Shown piece by piece: positions 1-7,067 of a stretch of DNA of 21,443 bases. The position numbers and the translations under genes were made by a program. How positions within the stretch are numbered: the first letter of the stretch is position 1; every line of letters begins with the position of its first letter. The notes below the pieces were generated by a model. That model did not search any database. It had not been told where the DNA came from and worked only from the letters and a program-made list of their open reading frames with translations. The stretch comes from JAJBWD01 sp041821285 (GTDB taxonomy: Bacteria > Bacillota > Clostridia > Clostridiales > Clostridiaceae), in NCBI GenBank assembly GCA_041821285.1, contig JBGUER010000030.1, positions 1 through 21,443 on the forward strand, written 5' to 3'.

Positions 1-1007
1 CTGCTAGAAGTAGAAATGACCAGGTTGCCTTAGATTTTAAGCTGCATTCTAAAAATAGAGCTTATGATGTTATAGAAAAATTAGAAATATTAATAAAAGA
101 ACTTTTAATTGCAGGGGATAAATTTAATACAATAATGCCAGGATATACACATCTTCAAAGGGCACAAGTTGTTACATTTAAACATCATATGGGAGCATAT
201 GCTAGTATGTTTAAAAGAGATGTGTTAAGAATAAAAAACGCAATAGAGATAATGGATGAAAGTCCTTTAGGATGTTGCGCTTTAGCTGGCACTACTTATG
301 AAACAGATAGAGATTTTACAGCAACTCAGCTTGGTTTTAAAAAACCTGTGGACAATTTTATTGATGGTGTGAGTGATCGTGATTTTGTAATAGAATATAT
401 ATCTTGTTTTTCTATTAGTATGATGCATTTATCAAGACTGTCAGAAGAATTTATTTTATGGAGTAGTAAGGAATTTGATTTTGTGTCTTTTTCAGATGAA
501 TATTCTACAGGAAGTAGTATTATGCCTCAAAAGAAAAACCCAGACTCTGCAGAATTAATAAGAGGAAAAACAGGCAGGGTATATGGAGATCTAATGTCTA
601 TTTTGACTGTTATGAAGGGTTTACCTTTAGCATATAATAAAGATATGCAAGAGGATAAAGAATGCTATTTTGATGCTTTAGATACTGTGTATAGTTCCTT
701 AACTATAATGACTGGAATAGTATCTACAATGACTGTAAAAACAGATAATATGAAAAAAGCAGTTAAAAAAGGATTTTTAAATGCAACAGAAGTAGCTGAC
801 TATTTAACAGGAAAAGGAATTGCTTTTAGAGATGCACATAGAATAACTGGAGAAGTAGTTTTATTTGCAGAGAAAAATAAAAAAGCAATAGAAGATATAT
901 CTTTAGAAGATTTAAAAACAATATCAAGTTTTATAGAAGAAGATATATATAGTTTTATTGATTATAATAATTCCTTAAATAAAGGAATAAAAAAGCACAT
1001 GATATAA
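1..1007 (+). CDS. argH: Argininosuccinate lyase, 5' end missing
   Basis: Last step of arginine biosynthesis: splits argininosuccinate into arginine and fumarate in the cytosol. The reading frame is open from base 3, so the gene starts upstream of the window; about 334 residues are visible of a family that usually has roughly 440-460. The visible part begins with ARSRNDQVA, the conserved substrate-binding segment, continues with PGYTHLQRAQ, and carries the fumarase/aspartase superfamily signature GSSIMPQKKNP (near 505-545), whose flexible loop holds the catalytic serine. An ATG at 135 is internal and is not the start. The stop is TAA at 1005-1007. No hairpin terminator follows; the next promoter begins 11 bases after the stop, so read-through into the riboswitch leader is possible. 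Other superfamily members (fumarase, adenylosuccinate lyase) are less likely given RSRNDQVA. Confidence 0.96.
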   Translation, partial: ARSRNDQVALDFKLHSKNRAYDVIEKLEILIKELLIAGDKFNTIMPGYTHLQRAQVVTFKHHMGAYASMFKRDVLRIKNAIEIMDESPLGCCALAGTTYETDRDFTATQLGFKKPVDNFIDGVSDRDFVIEYISCFSISMMHLSRLSEEFILWSSKEFDFVSFSDEYSTGSSIMPQKKNPDSAELIRGKTGRVYGDLMSILTVMKGLPLAYNKDMQEDKECYFDALDTVYSSLTIMTGIVSTMTVKTDNMKKAVKKGFLNATEVADYLTGKGIAFRDAHRITGEVVLFAEKNKKAIEDISLEDLKTISSFIEEDIYSFIDYNNSLNKGIKKHMI

Positions 1008-1017
1008 ATATTTCATG

Positions 1018-1046
1018 TTGACTTAAAGAAGATTATAATTTATACT
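1018..1046 (+). promoter_or_regulatory. Sigma-A-type promoter of the lysine riboswitch transcript
   Basis: TTGACT (1018-1023), a 17-base spacer and TATACT (1041-1046) form a near-consensus vegetative promoter. Transcription would start near 1053, just ahead of the riboswitch aptamer, which fits a separate lysine-controlled transcript for the transporter downstream. Seen by motif only. Confidence 0.75.
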
Positions 1047-1065
1047 TTAAAGTAAGTGAATAAAC

Positions 1066-1226
1066 ATGATAGAGGTGCGTTTTTAATTAGTATCAAAGTG
1101 GATTTAGCAATGTGAAGCTTTGTGAAAGGTAAAATCGCCGAAGTGTACAGTTTAGCTAAAAAACTGTATAGCTGGTTATATATAAAATATGTATATAACT
1201 GCCACAAATTTGTGGAGAGCTATCAT
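1066..1226 (+). promoter_or_regulatory. Lysine riboswitch (L-box) aptamer
   Basis: The leader has the conserved lysine riboswitch landmarks in order: AGAGGTGCG at 1071-1079, GTGAAAGGT then ATCGCCGAAG (about 1120-1143), AGCTGG followed by a long AT-rich hairpin, and TGGAGAGCTATC at its 3' end. Closing helix P1 is ATGATAG (1066-1072) with CTATCAT (1220-1226), a perfect 7-bp match. Internal helices are visible: ACAGTTT with AAACTGT, GTTATATA with TATATAAC, and the palindrome CCACAAATTTGTGG at 1202-1215. In Firmicutes this element senses lysine and turns off lysine biosynthesis or uptake genes. Here it sits directly before an NhaC-type transporter. A terminator (1253-1283) follows, so control is most likely by transcription termination. 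Confidence 0.93.
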
Positions 1227-1252
1227 TCAAATTAAAACAAATTTGTTTGTTT

Positions 1253-1283
1253 TAGCCTTGGGTGAATGCTCAGGGCTATTTTT
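1253..1283 (+). terminator. Riboswitch-controlled intrinsic terminator
   Basis: TAGCCTTGGG (1253-1262) pairs with CTCAGGGCTA (1269-1278) in a 10-bp stem with two G-U pairs and a 6-base loop, followed by T1279-T1283. It lies between the lysine aptamer and the transporter start at 1329. The loop TGAATG is complementary to CATTCA (1224-1229), which overlaps the 3' strand of P1, so pairing of these two would both open P1 and block the terminator. Lysine binding should stabilise P1 and so favour termination. Confidence 0.82.
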
Positions 1284-1328
1284 ACGTTTATATTTATAGA
1301 TTCACTTAAAAAAAAAGGGGGAAAAGAA

Positions 1329-3047
1329 ATGAAAAAAAAGACACTTATTATTTTATCCGCACTTATGTTAGTTTTATTAAGCTCCACGGTAGCATTCGCT
1401 GGTGATGAGGCAGCAAAGGCTAATGCAGTTAAATTTGGAATAGTTACACTTTTACCACCACTTGTAGCTATTGTTTTAGCATTTATTACTAAAAATGTAG
1501 TTTTATCATTATTTATTGGAGTTTTGACAGGAACATTTTTATTGAGTTTAGATGGTTTTAATGTTTTTTCGGCTTTATTAAATGGATTTTTAATGGTAAT
1601 AGACAAGATTCTAGGAAGTTTGTCAGATCCATGGAATGCAGGAATAATACTTCAATGTTTAACTATAGGAGGATTAATAGCACTTATATCTAAAATGGGA
1701 GGTGCTAAAGCTATAGCTGAATCATTATCCAAAAAAGCAAAATCTCCAACTAGTGCTCAAATAATAACTTGGGTTTTAGGACTTTTAGTATTTTTCGATG
1801 ATTATGCAAATTCATTAATCGTAGGACCAATAATGAGACCAGTTACAGATAAATTAAGAATATCAAGAGAAAAATTAGCATTTGTAGTAGATGCTACTGC
1901 AGCTCCAGTTGCAGGAATAGCTTTAATTTCAACTTGGGTTGGATATGAAATAGGTCTAATAAAGGATGGCTATGCAGGAATTGGACAAGATGTTAATTCA
2001 TATGGAGTTTTTGTTTCAACTATTCCATTTAGATTTTATAATATATTAATACTCGGATTTATAGTTATGAGTGCTTTAATGCTTAGAGAGTTTGGGCCAA
2101 TGTATAAGGCAGAGGTTAGAGCAAGAAAATATGGGAAAGTGCTAGCAGATGGTGCACAACCTATGGTATCACATGAAACTACAGGATTAGAACCTGCAGA
2201 AAATATAAAACTTAGTATTTGGAATGCAATTATTCCTATTGGAGTTTTAATAATAGGAGCATTTTTAGGATTTTATTTTAATGGTTATAACGCTATAATG
2301 GGTGGCGAGGATACAGCTATAATTAATATAGTTGCAAATCACAATTTATCATTTACTTCTATTAGAGAGTGCTTTGGTGCATCTGATGCTAGTGTAGTTT
2401 TATTTCAAAGCTCATTATTCGCTTGTATAGTTGCTATAATTATGGGAATGTTCCAAAAGATATTTACTTTAAAAGAAGGTATAGATACTTGGGTTCAAGG
2501 ATTAAAATCACTTATGATAACTGGAGTTATTCTTCTTTTAGCTTGGTCATTATCATCAGTTATTAAAGAGCTTGGAACAGCAGATTATTTAGTTGAAGTA
2601 TTAAGAAATTCGATTCCACAATTCTTACTTCCAGCTATTATATTTATTCTAGGTGCTATAATTTCTTTCGCTACAGGAACTTCTTATGGAACAATGGGAA
2701 TATTAATGCCTCTTGCTATTCCATTAGCTTATGGAATATCTCCTGATAACGGATATGTTGTTATGTGTATAAGTGCTGTTTTGACAGGAGCCATATTTGG
2801 GGATCACTGTTCACCTATATCAGATACGACTATATTATCATCAATGGGTTCAGCATGTGACCATTTAGATCATACTAAGACTCAAATTTGGTATGCATTA
2901 ACAGTTGCGGTTGTTACAGTAGTATTTGGTTATATACCAGTAGGACTAGGATTCCCAGTATATATAGTGCTACCATTGGATTTTGTTATTATCTATCTAA
3001 TACTTAGAATATTTGGTAAATCAGTTAAAAATATAGAACAAGAGTAA
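1329..3047 (+). CDS. NhaC-family antiporter-like protein, predicted lysine transporter
   Basis: A polytopic membrane protein of 572 residues with about 11-13 hydrophobic segments, of the Na+/H+ antiporter NhaC family. Recognisable pieces are FFDDYANSL, DATAAPVAG, ATGTSYGTMGILMPL and FGDHCSPISDTT, which contain the polar intramembrane residues typical of the family. Its position behind a lysine riboswitch matches the clostridial group predicted to import lysine (called LysW in comparative genomics), so lysine is the likely substrate; this is inference from regulation. The ATG at 1329 is chosen because AGGGGGAAAAG lies just before it; an upstream in-frame ATG at 1266 lies inside the riboswitch terminator. 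The N-terminus (MKKKTLIIL...STVAFAGD) looks like a cleavable signal peptide, which is unusual before the first transport segments. A bidirectional terminator follows. Confidence 0.88.
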   Translation: MKKKTLIILSALMLVLLSSTVAFAGDEAAKANAVKFGIVTLLPPLVAIVLAFITKNVVLSLFIGVLTGTFLLSLDGFNVFSALLNGFLMVIDKILGSLSDPWNAGIILQCLTIGGLIALISKMGGAKAIAESLSKKAKSPTSAQIITWVLGLLVFFDDYANSLIVGPIMRPVTDKLRISREKLAFVVDATAAPVAGIALISTWVGYEIGLIKDGYAGIGQDVNSYGVFVSTIPFRFYNILILGFIVMSALMLREFGPMYKAEVRARKYGKVLADGAQPMVSHETTGLEPAENIKLSIWNAIIPIGVLIIGAFLGFYFNGYNAIMGGEDTAIINIVANHNLSFTSIRECFGASDASVVLFQSSLFACIVAIIMGMFQKIFTLKEGIDTWVQGLKSLMITGVILLLAWSLSSVIKELGTADYLVEVLRNSIPQFLLPAIIFILGAIISFATGTSYGTMGILMPLAIPLAYGISPDNGYVVMCISAVLTGAIFGDHCSPISDTTILSSMGSACDHLDHTKTQIWYALTVAVVTVVFGYIPVGLGFPVYIVLPLDFVIIYLILRIFGKSVKNIEQE

Positions 3048-3049
3048 AA

Positions 3050-3080
3050 ATAGGCTGTGCGGAAGCACAGCTTATTTTAT
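3050..3080. terminator. Bidirectional terminator between the transporter and DUF378 genes
   Basis: GCTGTGC (3054-3060), loop GGAA, GCACAGC (3065-3071) form a perfect 7-bp G/C-rich stem. It is flanked by an A-run on the left and TTATTTTATTTTT on the right, so it can end transcription of both convergent genes. Confidence 0.85.
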
Positions 3081-3286
3081 TTTTCTCTAGTTCCTTCTCT
3101 ATCTCTACCTAAGAACGATAAAGAATAAAGAGCAGCTATGCCAACCAAGGAATATATAACTCTGCTAAAACCGGTCATATTTCCAAATATAGCGGCTACT
3201 AAGTCAAATCTAAAGAAACCTATAAGTCCCCAGTTTACACCTCCTATTATAACTAGTAATAAAGCAATAATATCTATTGTTTTCAT
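3077..3286 (-). CDS. DUF378-family small membrane protein
   Basis: A 69-residue protein with two hydrophobic helices: about residues 5-25 (IDIIALLLVIIGGVNWGLIG) and about 40-60 (SRVIYSLVGIAALYSLSFL). The GGVNWGL motif after the first helix and the RVIYSLVGIAALY segment are hallmarks of DUF378 (the Bacillus YuzA type). The biochemical role is unknown in the family. The start at 3284-3286 is supported by AAGGAGATG a few bases upstream on the minus strand. Its stop codon lies 5 bases from the shared terminator hairpin. I could not identify a confident promoter in the AT-rich stretch to its right. Confidence 0.9.
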   Translation of the reverse strand: MKTIDIIALLLVIIGGVNWGLIGFFRFDLVAAIFGNMTGFSRVIYSLVGIAALYSLSFLGRDREGTREK

Positions 3287-3363
3287 AAATACATCTCCTT
3301 TGTTCTATTTGCATTATTAGTATTTACAATTTTTTTAAAATTATTTATAAAATAAAATAAAAC

Positions 3364-3398
3364 TTGATAAGTTAAAGAAAGTATATGATAATATACTT
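3364..3398 (+). promoter_or_regulatory. Promoter with palindrome over the -10 region
   Basis: TTGATA (3364-3369), 17-base spacer, GATAAT (3387-3392) is a good promoter for the small membrane gene at 3416. A perfect inverted repeat AAGTATAT-GATA-ATATACTT (3379-3398) is centred on the -10, where a repressor dimer would block polymerase. It could also be chance in AT-rich DNA. Confidence 0.55.
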
Positions 3399-3415
3399 AG
3401 AATAGGAGGCGTGAT

Positions 3416-3757
3416 ATGGATAAATTTATACCAATTTTAGAAATCTTTTTAGCAGCTATAGCTATAATTTTGTTTTATAATGTTTTAAAAAAGTATGTTT
3501 TGTATAAAATAAAAATTAGTAAATGGGTAGTTTTGTTTTTAGCAATATTATCTTATTTTATACCTATTATTTTAGAAGCTTATGGAGTTAAATTAATGGA
3601 TTCTTTGTGGCAATATGTATTTGCAGGTATATTTGCTATGTTTTTGTTTTGGTTTTTCGATCTTTTGGGATGGATGAAACCTAGAGCTCGTAAAAATACT
3701 AAAGATGAAATAGTTATAAAAGCAAAAGCTAAACCTAATAGAGCTAAACATAAATAA
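3416..3757 (+). CDS. Small membrane protein of unknown function
   Basis: I do not recognise this 113-residue protein. It shows three hydrophobic segments, roughly residues 3-21 (FIPILEIFLAAIAIILFYN), 37-55 (WVVLFLAILSYFIPIILEA) and 64-87 (LWQYVFAGIFAMFLFWFFDLLGW), followed by a strongly basic cytoplasmic-type tail rich in K and R (residues 89-113). Start and frame are supported by AGGAGG at 3404-3409, six bases before the ATG, and by a promoter just upstream. It is monocistronic: promoter on one side, strong terminator four bases after the stop on the other. The basic tail could touch nucleic acid or lipid head groups, but nothing shows a specific role. Confidence 0.8.
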   Translation: MDKFIPILEIFLAAIAIILFYNVLKKYVLYKIKISKWVVLFLAILSYFIPIILEAYGVKLMDSLWQYVFAGIFAMFLFWFFDLLGWMKPRARKNTKDEIVIKAKAKPNRAKHK

Positions 3758-3800
3758 AAAAATGATATGATGAATATTCATCATATCATTTTTTTTAATA
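3757..3800. terminator. Strong bidirectional terminator with a 28-base perfect palindrome
   Basis: Bases 3762-3789 form a perfect inverted repeat (left arm ATGATATGATGAAT, right arm ATTCATCATATCAT), with A5 to its left and T7 (3790-3796) to its right. It separates the plus-strand gene at 3416 from nrdJ on the minus strand and can act on both. The nrdJ repeat array touches its right edge. Confidence 0.85.
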
Positions 3801-3890
3801 ACAACCTGTTGCTAGCCTTTAGCTACAACCTGTTGCTAGTTTTTAACTACAACCTGTTGCTAGTTTTTAACTACAACCTGTTGTTGTTCC
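3795..3890 (-). repeat. 24-bp tandem repeat copying the 3' end of nrdJ
   Basis: Four units with an exact 24-bp period: 3867-3890 (the true nrdJ end, encoding GTTTGCS-stop), 3843-3866 (KLATGCS-stop), 3819-3842 (KLATGCS-stop) and 3795-3818 (RLATGCY-stop). All share the core ACAGGTTGTAG or a one-base variant. Since 24 is a multiple of three, every copy stays in the nrdJ frame and ends in its own TAA. On the plus strand each unit reads CTACAACCTGTTGCTAG, a weak hairpin, and two units are followed by T5. Best explained as tandem duplication of the gene's tail; whether it has a role in the mRNA 3' end or in read-through is unknown. Confidence 0.92.
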
Positions 3891-6833
3891 ACAATCTAAA
3901 CAAACTTTGCAAGTACCGTTTGTAACCATTCTTGTGCTAGAACAATTTGGGCAGGTAACACCGTATACTCTTTTGCCTTCTAATTTTTTTACTTTCTTAT
4001 CTTCTTTACCATCTAGTGTTATAGCTTGAAAGTTTTCTGGCTTTACTTGGCATCTTGAAAAGTCTCCAAGTTCTATATCTATAATTTTGCTAACTAAATC
4101 AGATATAGAGGATACGCTTTTAATATACGGATGTTTTTGAACAAATCCGTAAGGTTCATATTTTTGACCTCGGAGCATACTTGCAATATCTTGTGCTGGA
4201 ACATGATATTGAAGCATAACAGATATTGATTTTGAAAGACTGTTTAATAGTCCCATGATAATAGTTCCTTCTCTATCTGTTGTTATATATATTTCTGTTA
4301 TATCTCCATTTTCGTTTCTATTTACAGTTGTGTAAATTTTAACATCCTCTATTTGAGCAGGATGTGTTGTACCAGTTCGTATACCTAGTGGTTTATCTCT
4401 TTTAGTTATTATTGCACCTTTTTCTAAATGTTTAGCTCTAGATAATAAATCTTTATAAGATAAACTTTCAAGGTCTACATTTTTATCAAGGGATAAGCTT
4501 GTGTTTAAAGGTTGACATGCTTTTGAGGAATCTCTATATAGTGTTATACCTTTTATTCCAAGTTCCCAAGATTTTAATACAACTGTTTTAAAATCATCTA
4601 TAGTTGCATATTTTGGAAGATTTACAGTTTTTGATATTGACCCTGAAATAAGAGGAGTAAGACAAGCAACCATATTAACATGTCCCATAGGTTCTATATA
4701 TCTTTCTCCAGTGCCACAAATATTAGCTGTATCAAATATAGGAAGATGCTCTTTTTTCAAATGAGGTGCGCCTTCAATCTTGCCATCTACTATTTTTTCA
4801 TAACTAAAACCATTTTCTGTAACTTTTTCTTTTCGCAGAATAAAATCCATAATATCTTTTATTTCTTCTTTTTTATATCCTAAATTTTCAAGGGATATTT
4901 CAATAACTGGATTTATAACAGTCATAAATCCTCCACCTACTAATTTTTTGTAGATTACATGGCTAAAGAATGGCTCGATTGATGTGGAACCTGAATCCAT
5001 AGCAAAAGATATAGTTCCAGTTGGTGCCATTACAGAAACTTGTGCGTTTCTATATCCATATTTATCTCCATAAAGTATGGCATTTTTAAAAGATGATTTA
5101 AGAGATTCACCTAAATAAGTTAAATTTTCATCTTTTAACATCTTGTGAGATACAGTATAAGGTACATAATTTAAGTCTTCTAGTTTACTGTCTAAAGCAC
5201 CTGCACATCTAGCATGATTTCTTATTACTTTTTTCATATATGGTTTATTTATTTCATACTTTTCGAAGGCACCAGTTTTTTCTGCCATTAAAGCGGATAT
5301 AAAATAGGATTGTCCAGTTAAAGTACCAACTAATGTAGCTAGTAAGTTACGAGCTTCATTTGAATTGTATGGGTAGCCCATAGCCATAAATAGTGAAGCT
5401 GCATTGCAAAGACCAAGTCCTGTAGTCCTGAACATATATGTTTTTCTAGCTATATCAGGTGTTGGAAATTGGCCCCAGTTTATTGAACTTTCTAAAATAA
5501 GCTGAACTAGTGATATTACGTGCAGATATCCATTTATATCAAAGGACTTATTTTCATTATTATAAAATTTATATACATTAATAGAAGCAAGATTACAAGA
5601 TGTATCATCTAAAAATGCATATTCACCACAAGGATTTGTTGAATTTATTCTATTATGAATTTCATTGTATTTATCATCTTCTCCTGCAGGACATGTATGC
5701 CAAGCATTGAATCTATCTCTAAATAAGGGAGCAGGGTCTGCGCATGACCAAGCTGATTTATTAAATGTTTCCCATAAGTCATTAACTTTAATTTTTTTGT
5801 TTACGCTAGAATCTACTCTTCCTTTTAATTCAAATTCTTCATTTATATCATTATCTAAATTCTTGACTTTAGTCATAAATTCATCGGAAAAAGTAACTGA
5901 ATTGTTGCTATTTTGACCGGATACAGTTTCATAAGCTTCTCCATTTATGTCAATATCATAGCCCATAGTACCAAGAGCGCGTACTTTATCTTCTTCTTTA
6001 GATTTCCAAGTTATAAAATCTAATATTTCAGGATGATTTTCATTAAGACAGACCATTTTTGCGGCTCTTCTTGTGGTTCCACCGGATTTTATAGCTCCAG
6101 CATTTCTATCAAGTCCCTTTAAAAAACTCATTAGTCCAGAAGAAACTCCTCCACCAGATAGTTTTTCTCCAAGACCACGGATAACAGAAAAATTTGTTCC
6201 AGTTCCAGATCCACCTTTAAATAGTCTTGTTTCAGTTACATAATGTTCTGATATAGAGTGTTCTCCAAGAAGTTTATCTTCTATTGATAAAATAAAGCAG
6301 GCAGAAGCTTGAGTTCTTGTATAAGTATCTAAACTTTCTACTACTTGCTTTTTATTTGCATCATAATAATAATATCCCGCTTTGTTTCCTTTTATGCCAT
6401 AGGATGAATTAAGCCCTGTGTTAAACCATTGAGGGGAATTCGGAGCATACATTTGATTTAATAGAGTATAAACCATTTCATCATAAAAAATTGATTTTTC
6501 TTCATCTGTTTCTATTAAACCTTCATCAATAAGCGAATCTCTCCAAAAACTAACCATTCGATCAGCAACCATTTTCATGCTGTTTTCATAACCTAGTTTA
6601 TTTGGAACACCTGCTTTTCTAAAATATTTAGATGCTATTATATCACATGCATTTTGAGAATATCCTTCTGGAAATTCTAAATCAATCATATCAACTAAAA
6701 TTTCAGAAGTTTTATAGTCTTTAAGAATTACATCTACCTTTTTCCATTTAAATAGGTCATAAACTGTGCTATTTTTGTTATTTATTAGCTCTTTTGTATA
6801 GTATCTTTTATATAAATCAGATATTTTTACCAT
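3867..6833 (-). CDS. nrdJ: Adenosylcobalamin-dependent (class II) ribonucleotide reductase
   Basis: Makes deoxyribonucleotides from ribonucleotides using a radical generated from adenosylcobalamin; works with or without oxygen. The 988-residue protein has the class II catalytic core. Cys179 (ASACFIL) and Cys413 (SCNLASIN) are the expected substrate-reducing pair. NPCGE at 400-404 holds the thiyl-radical cysteine Cys402 and catalytic Glu404, and MAPTGTISF is the phosphate-binding loop. The 11-residue distance between Cys402 and Cys413 agrees with the spacing I recall for characterised class II enzymes. The C-terminus has a cysteine-rich, zinc-ribbon-like tail (CPNC, CKVCLDC) ending in CGTTTGCS, expected to carry the cysteines that re-reduce the active site. 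The start is supported by GGAGGAATAA before ATG. It has its own promoter with two NrdR-like boxes. Three extra copies of the terminal codons follow the stop. Confidence 0.95.
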   Translation of the reverse strand: MVKISDLYKRYYTKELINNKNSTVYDLFKWKKVDVILKDYKTSEILVDMIDLEFPEGYSQNACDIIASKYFRKAGVPNKLGYENSMKMVADRMVSFWRDSLIDEGLIETDEEKSIFYDEMVYTLLNQMYAPNSPQWFNTGLNSSYGIKGNKAGYYYYDANKKQVVESLDTYTRTQASACFILSIEDKLLGEHSISEHYVTETRLFKGGSGTGTNFSVIRGLGEKLSGGGVSSGLMSFLKGLDRNAGAIKSGGTTRRAAKMVCLNENHPEILDFITWKSKEEDKVRALGTMGYDIDINGEAYETVSGQNSNNSVTFSDEFMTKVKNLDNDINEEFELKGRVDSSVNKKIKVNDLWETFNKSAWSCADPAPLFRDRFNAWHTCPAGEDDKYNEIHNRINSTNPCGEYAFLDDTSCNLASINVYKFYNNENKSFDINGYLHVISLVQLILESSINWGQFPTPDIARKTYMFRTTGLGLCNAASLFMAMGYPYNSNEARNLLATLVGTLTGQSYFISALMAEKTGAFEKYEINKPYMKKVIRNHARCAGALDSKLEDLNYVPYTVSHKMLKDENLTYLGESLKSSFKNAILYGDKYGYRNAQVSVMAPTGTISFAMDSGSTSIEPFFSHVIYKKLVGGGFMTVINPVIEISLENLGYKKEEIKDIMDFILRKEKVTENGFSYEKIVDGKIEGAPHLKKEHLPIFDTANICGTGERYIEPMGHVNMVACLTPLISGSISKTVNLPKYATIDDFKTVVLKSWELGIKGITLYRDSSKACQPLNTSLSLDKNVDLESLSYKDLLSRAKHLEKGAIITKRDKPLGIRTGTTHPAQIEDVKIYTTVNRNENGDITEIYITTDREGTIIMGLLNSLSKSISVMLQYHVPAQDIASMLRGQKYEPYGFVQKHPYIKSVSSISDLVSKIIDIELGDFSRCQVKPENFQAITLDGKEDKKVKKLEGKRVYGVTCPNCSSTRMVTNGTCKVCLDCGTTTGCS

Positions 6834-6850
6834 TTATTCCTCCTGTGTTT

Positions 6851-6897
6851 ATACAATATATAGTGCTATTTATTTTTTCGAGCACTACATATTGTAT
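6851..6897 (-). promoter_or_regulatory. Two NrdR-like boxes, 31 bp centre to centre
   Basis: Box 1 (6851-6866, ATACAATATATAGTGC) and box 2 (6882-6897, GCACTACATATTGTAT) match the published NrdR box form acaCwAtATaTwGtgt at about 14 and 13 of 16 positions by my alignment. They are near-perfect inverted copies of each other. Their centres are 31 bp apart, three helical turns, the spacing known for paired NrdR sites. Box 2 overlaps the nrdJ -10 and start site; box 1 lies about 23-38 bases downstream. NrdR is the ATP/dATP-sensing repressor of ribonucleotide reductase genes. Its gene is not in the window. Confidence 0.82.
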
Positions 6898-6924
6898 TAT
6901 ATATCTTAACCTATAATATTTCAA
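6896..6924 (-). promoter_or_regulatory. nrdJ promoter
   Basis: On the minus strand TTGAAA (6919-6924), a 17-base spacer and TATAAT (6896-6901) form a near-consensus promoter. Transcription would start near 6889, inside NrdR-like box 2, giving a leader of about 55 bases before the nrdJ ATG. Confidence 0.8.
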
Positions 6925-6966
6925 TAAAAACTAATTTACAAAAAACGACTTTATTTATATTTAGTA

Positions 6967-6995
6967 TTGACAGTTAGATAAGTGAAGGTTATACT
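6967..6995 (+). promoter_or_regulatory. Promoter of the MFS-cvfB operon
   Basis: Consensus TTGACA (6967-6972), 17-base spacer, TATACT (6990-6995). The start site would be near 7002, leaving a leader of about 80 bases. AGTGAA (6981-6986) in the spacer and TTCACT (7022-7027) downstream are inverted copies, a weak hint of an operator. Confidence 0.8.
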
Positions 6996-7067
6996 CATTT
7001 TGTTAGTTACGAGACAAGCATTTCACTAATAATAGAAAAATTTTTTATCGGGAGAAAAAGATAAATT

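Noticed and set aside
1266..1328. Earlier ATG (1266) for the NhaC-type transporter
   Set aside because: It lies in the loop of the riboswitch terminator without a ribosome site; ATG 1329 has a strong one and begins a signal-like segment.
1232..1606. Open frame on the minus strand over the riboswitch platform and transporter start
   Set aside because: It is antisense to the real transporter gene, has no ribosome site, and its translation shows no recognisable family; the riboswitch explains the region.
3138..3320. Plus-strand open frame across the DUF378 gene
   Set aside because: Antisense shadow; the minus-strand DUF378 protein has recognisable motifs and a ribosome site.
3593..3784. Minus-strand open frame over the 113-residue gene and terminator
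   Set aside because: Antisense to a gene with promoter, ribosome site and terminator; it runs through the palindrome.
3795..3890. CRISPR-like array
   Set aside because: The 24-bp units are directly adjacent without spacers and are copies of the nrdJ end.
3819..3890. Row of weak plus-strand terminators (CTACAACCTGTTGCTAG followed by Ts)
   Set aside because: Stems are short with a bulge, and the plus-strand gene already has a strong terminator at 3762-3796; duplication of the nrdJ end explains the repeat better.
5665..5916. Plus-strand open frame inside nrdJ
   Set aside because: Antisense to the conserved catalytic core of nrdJ.
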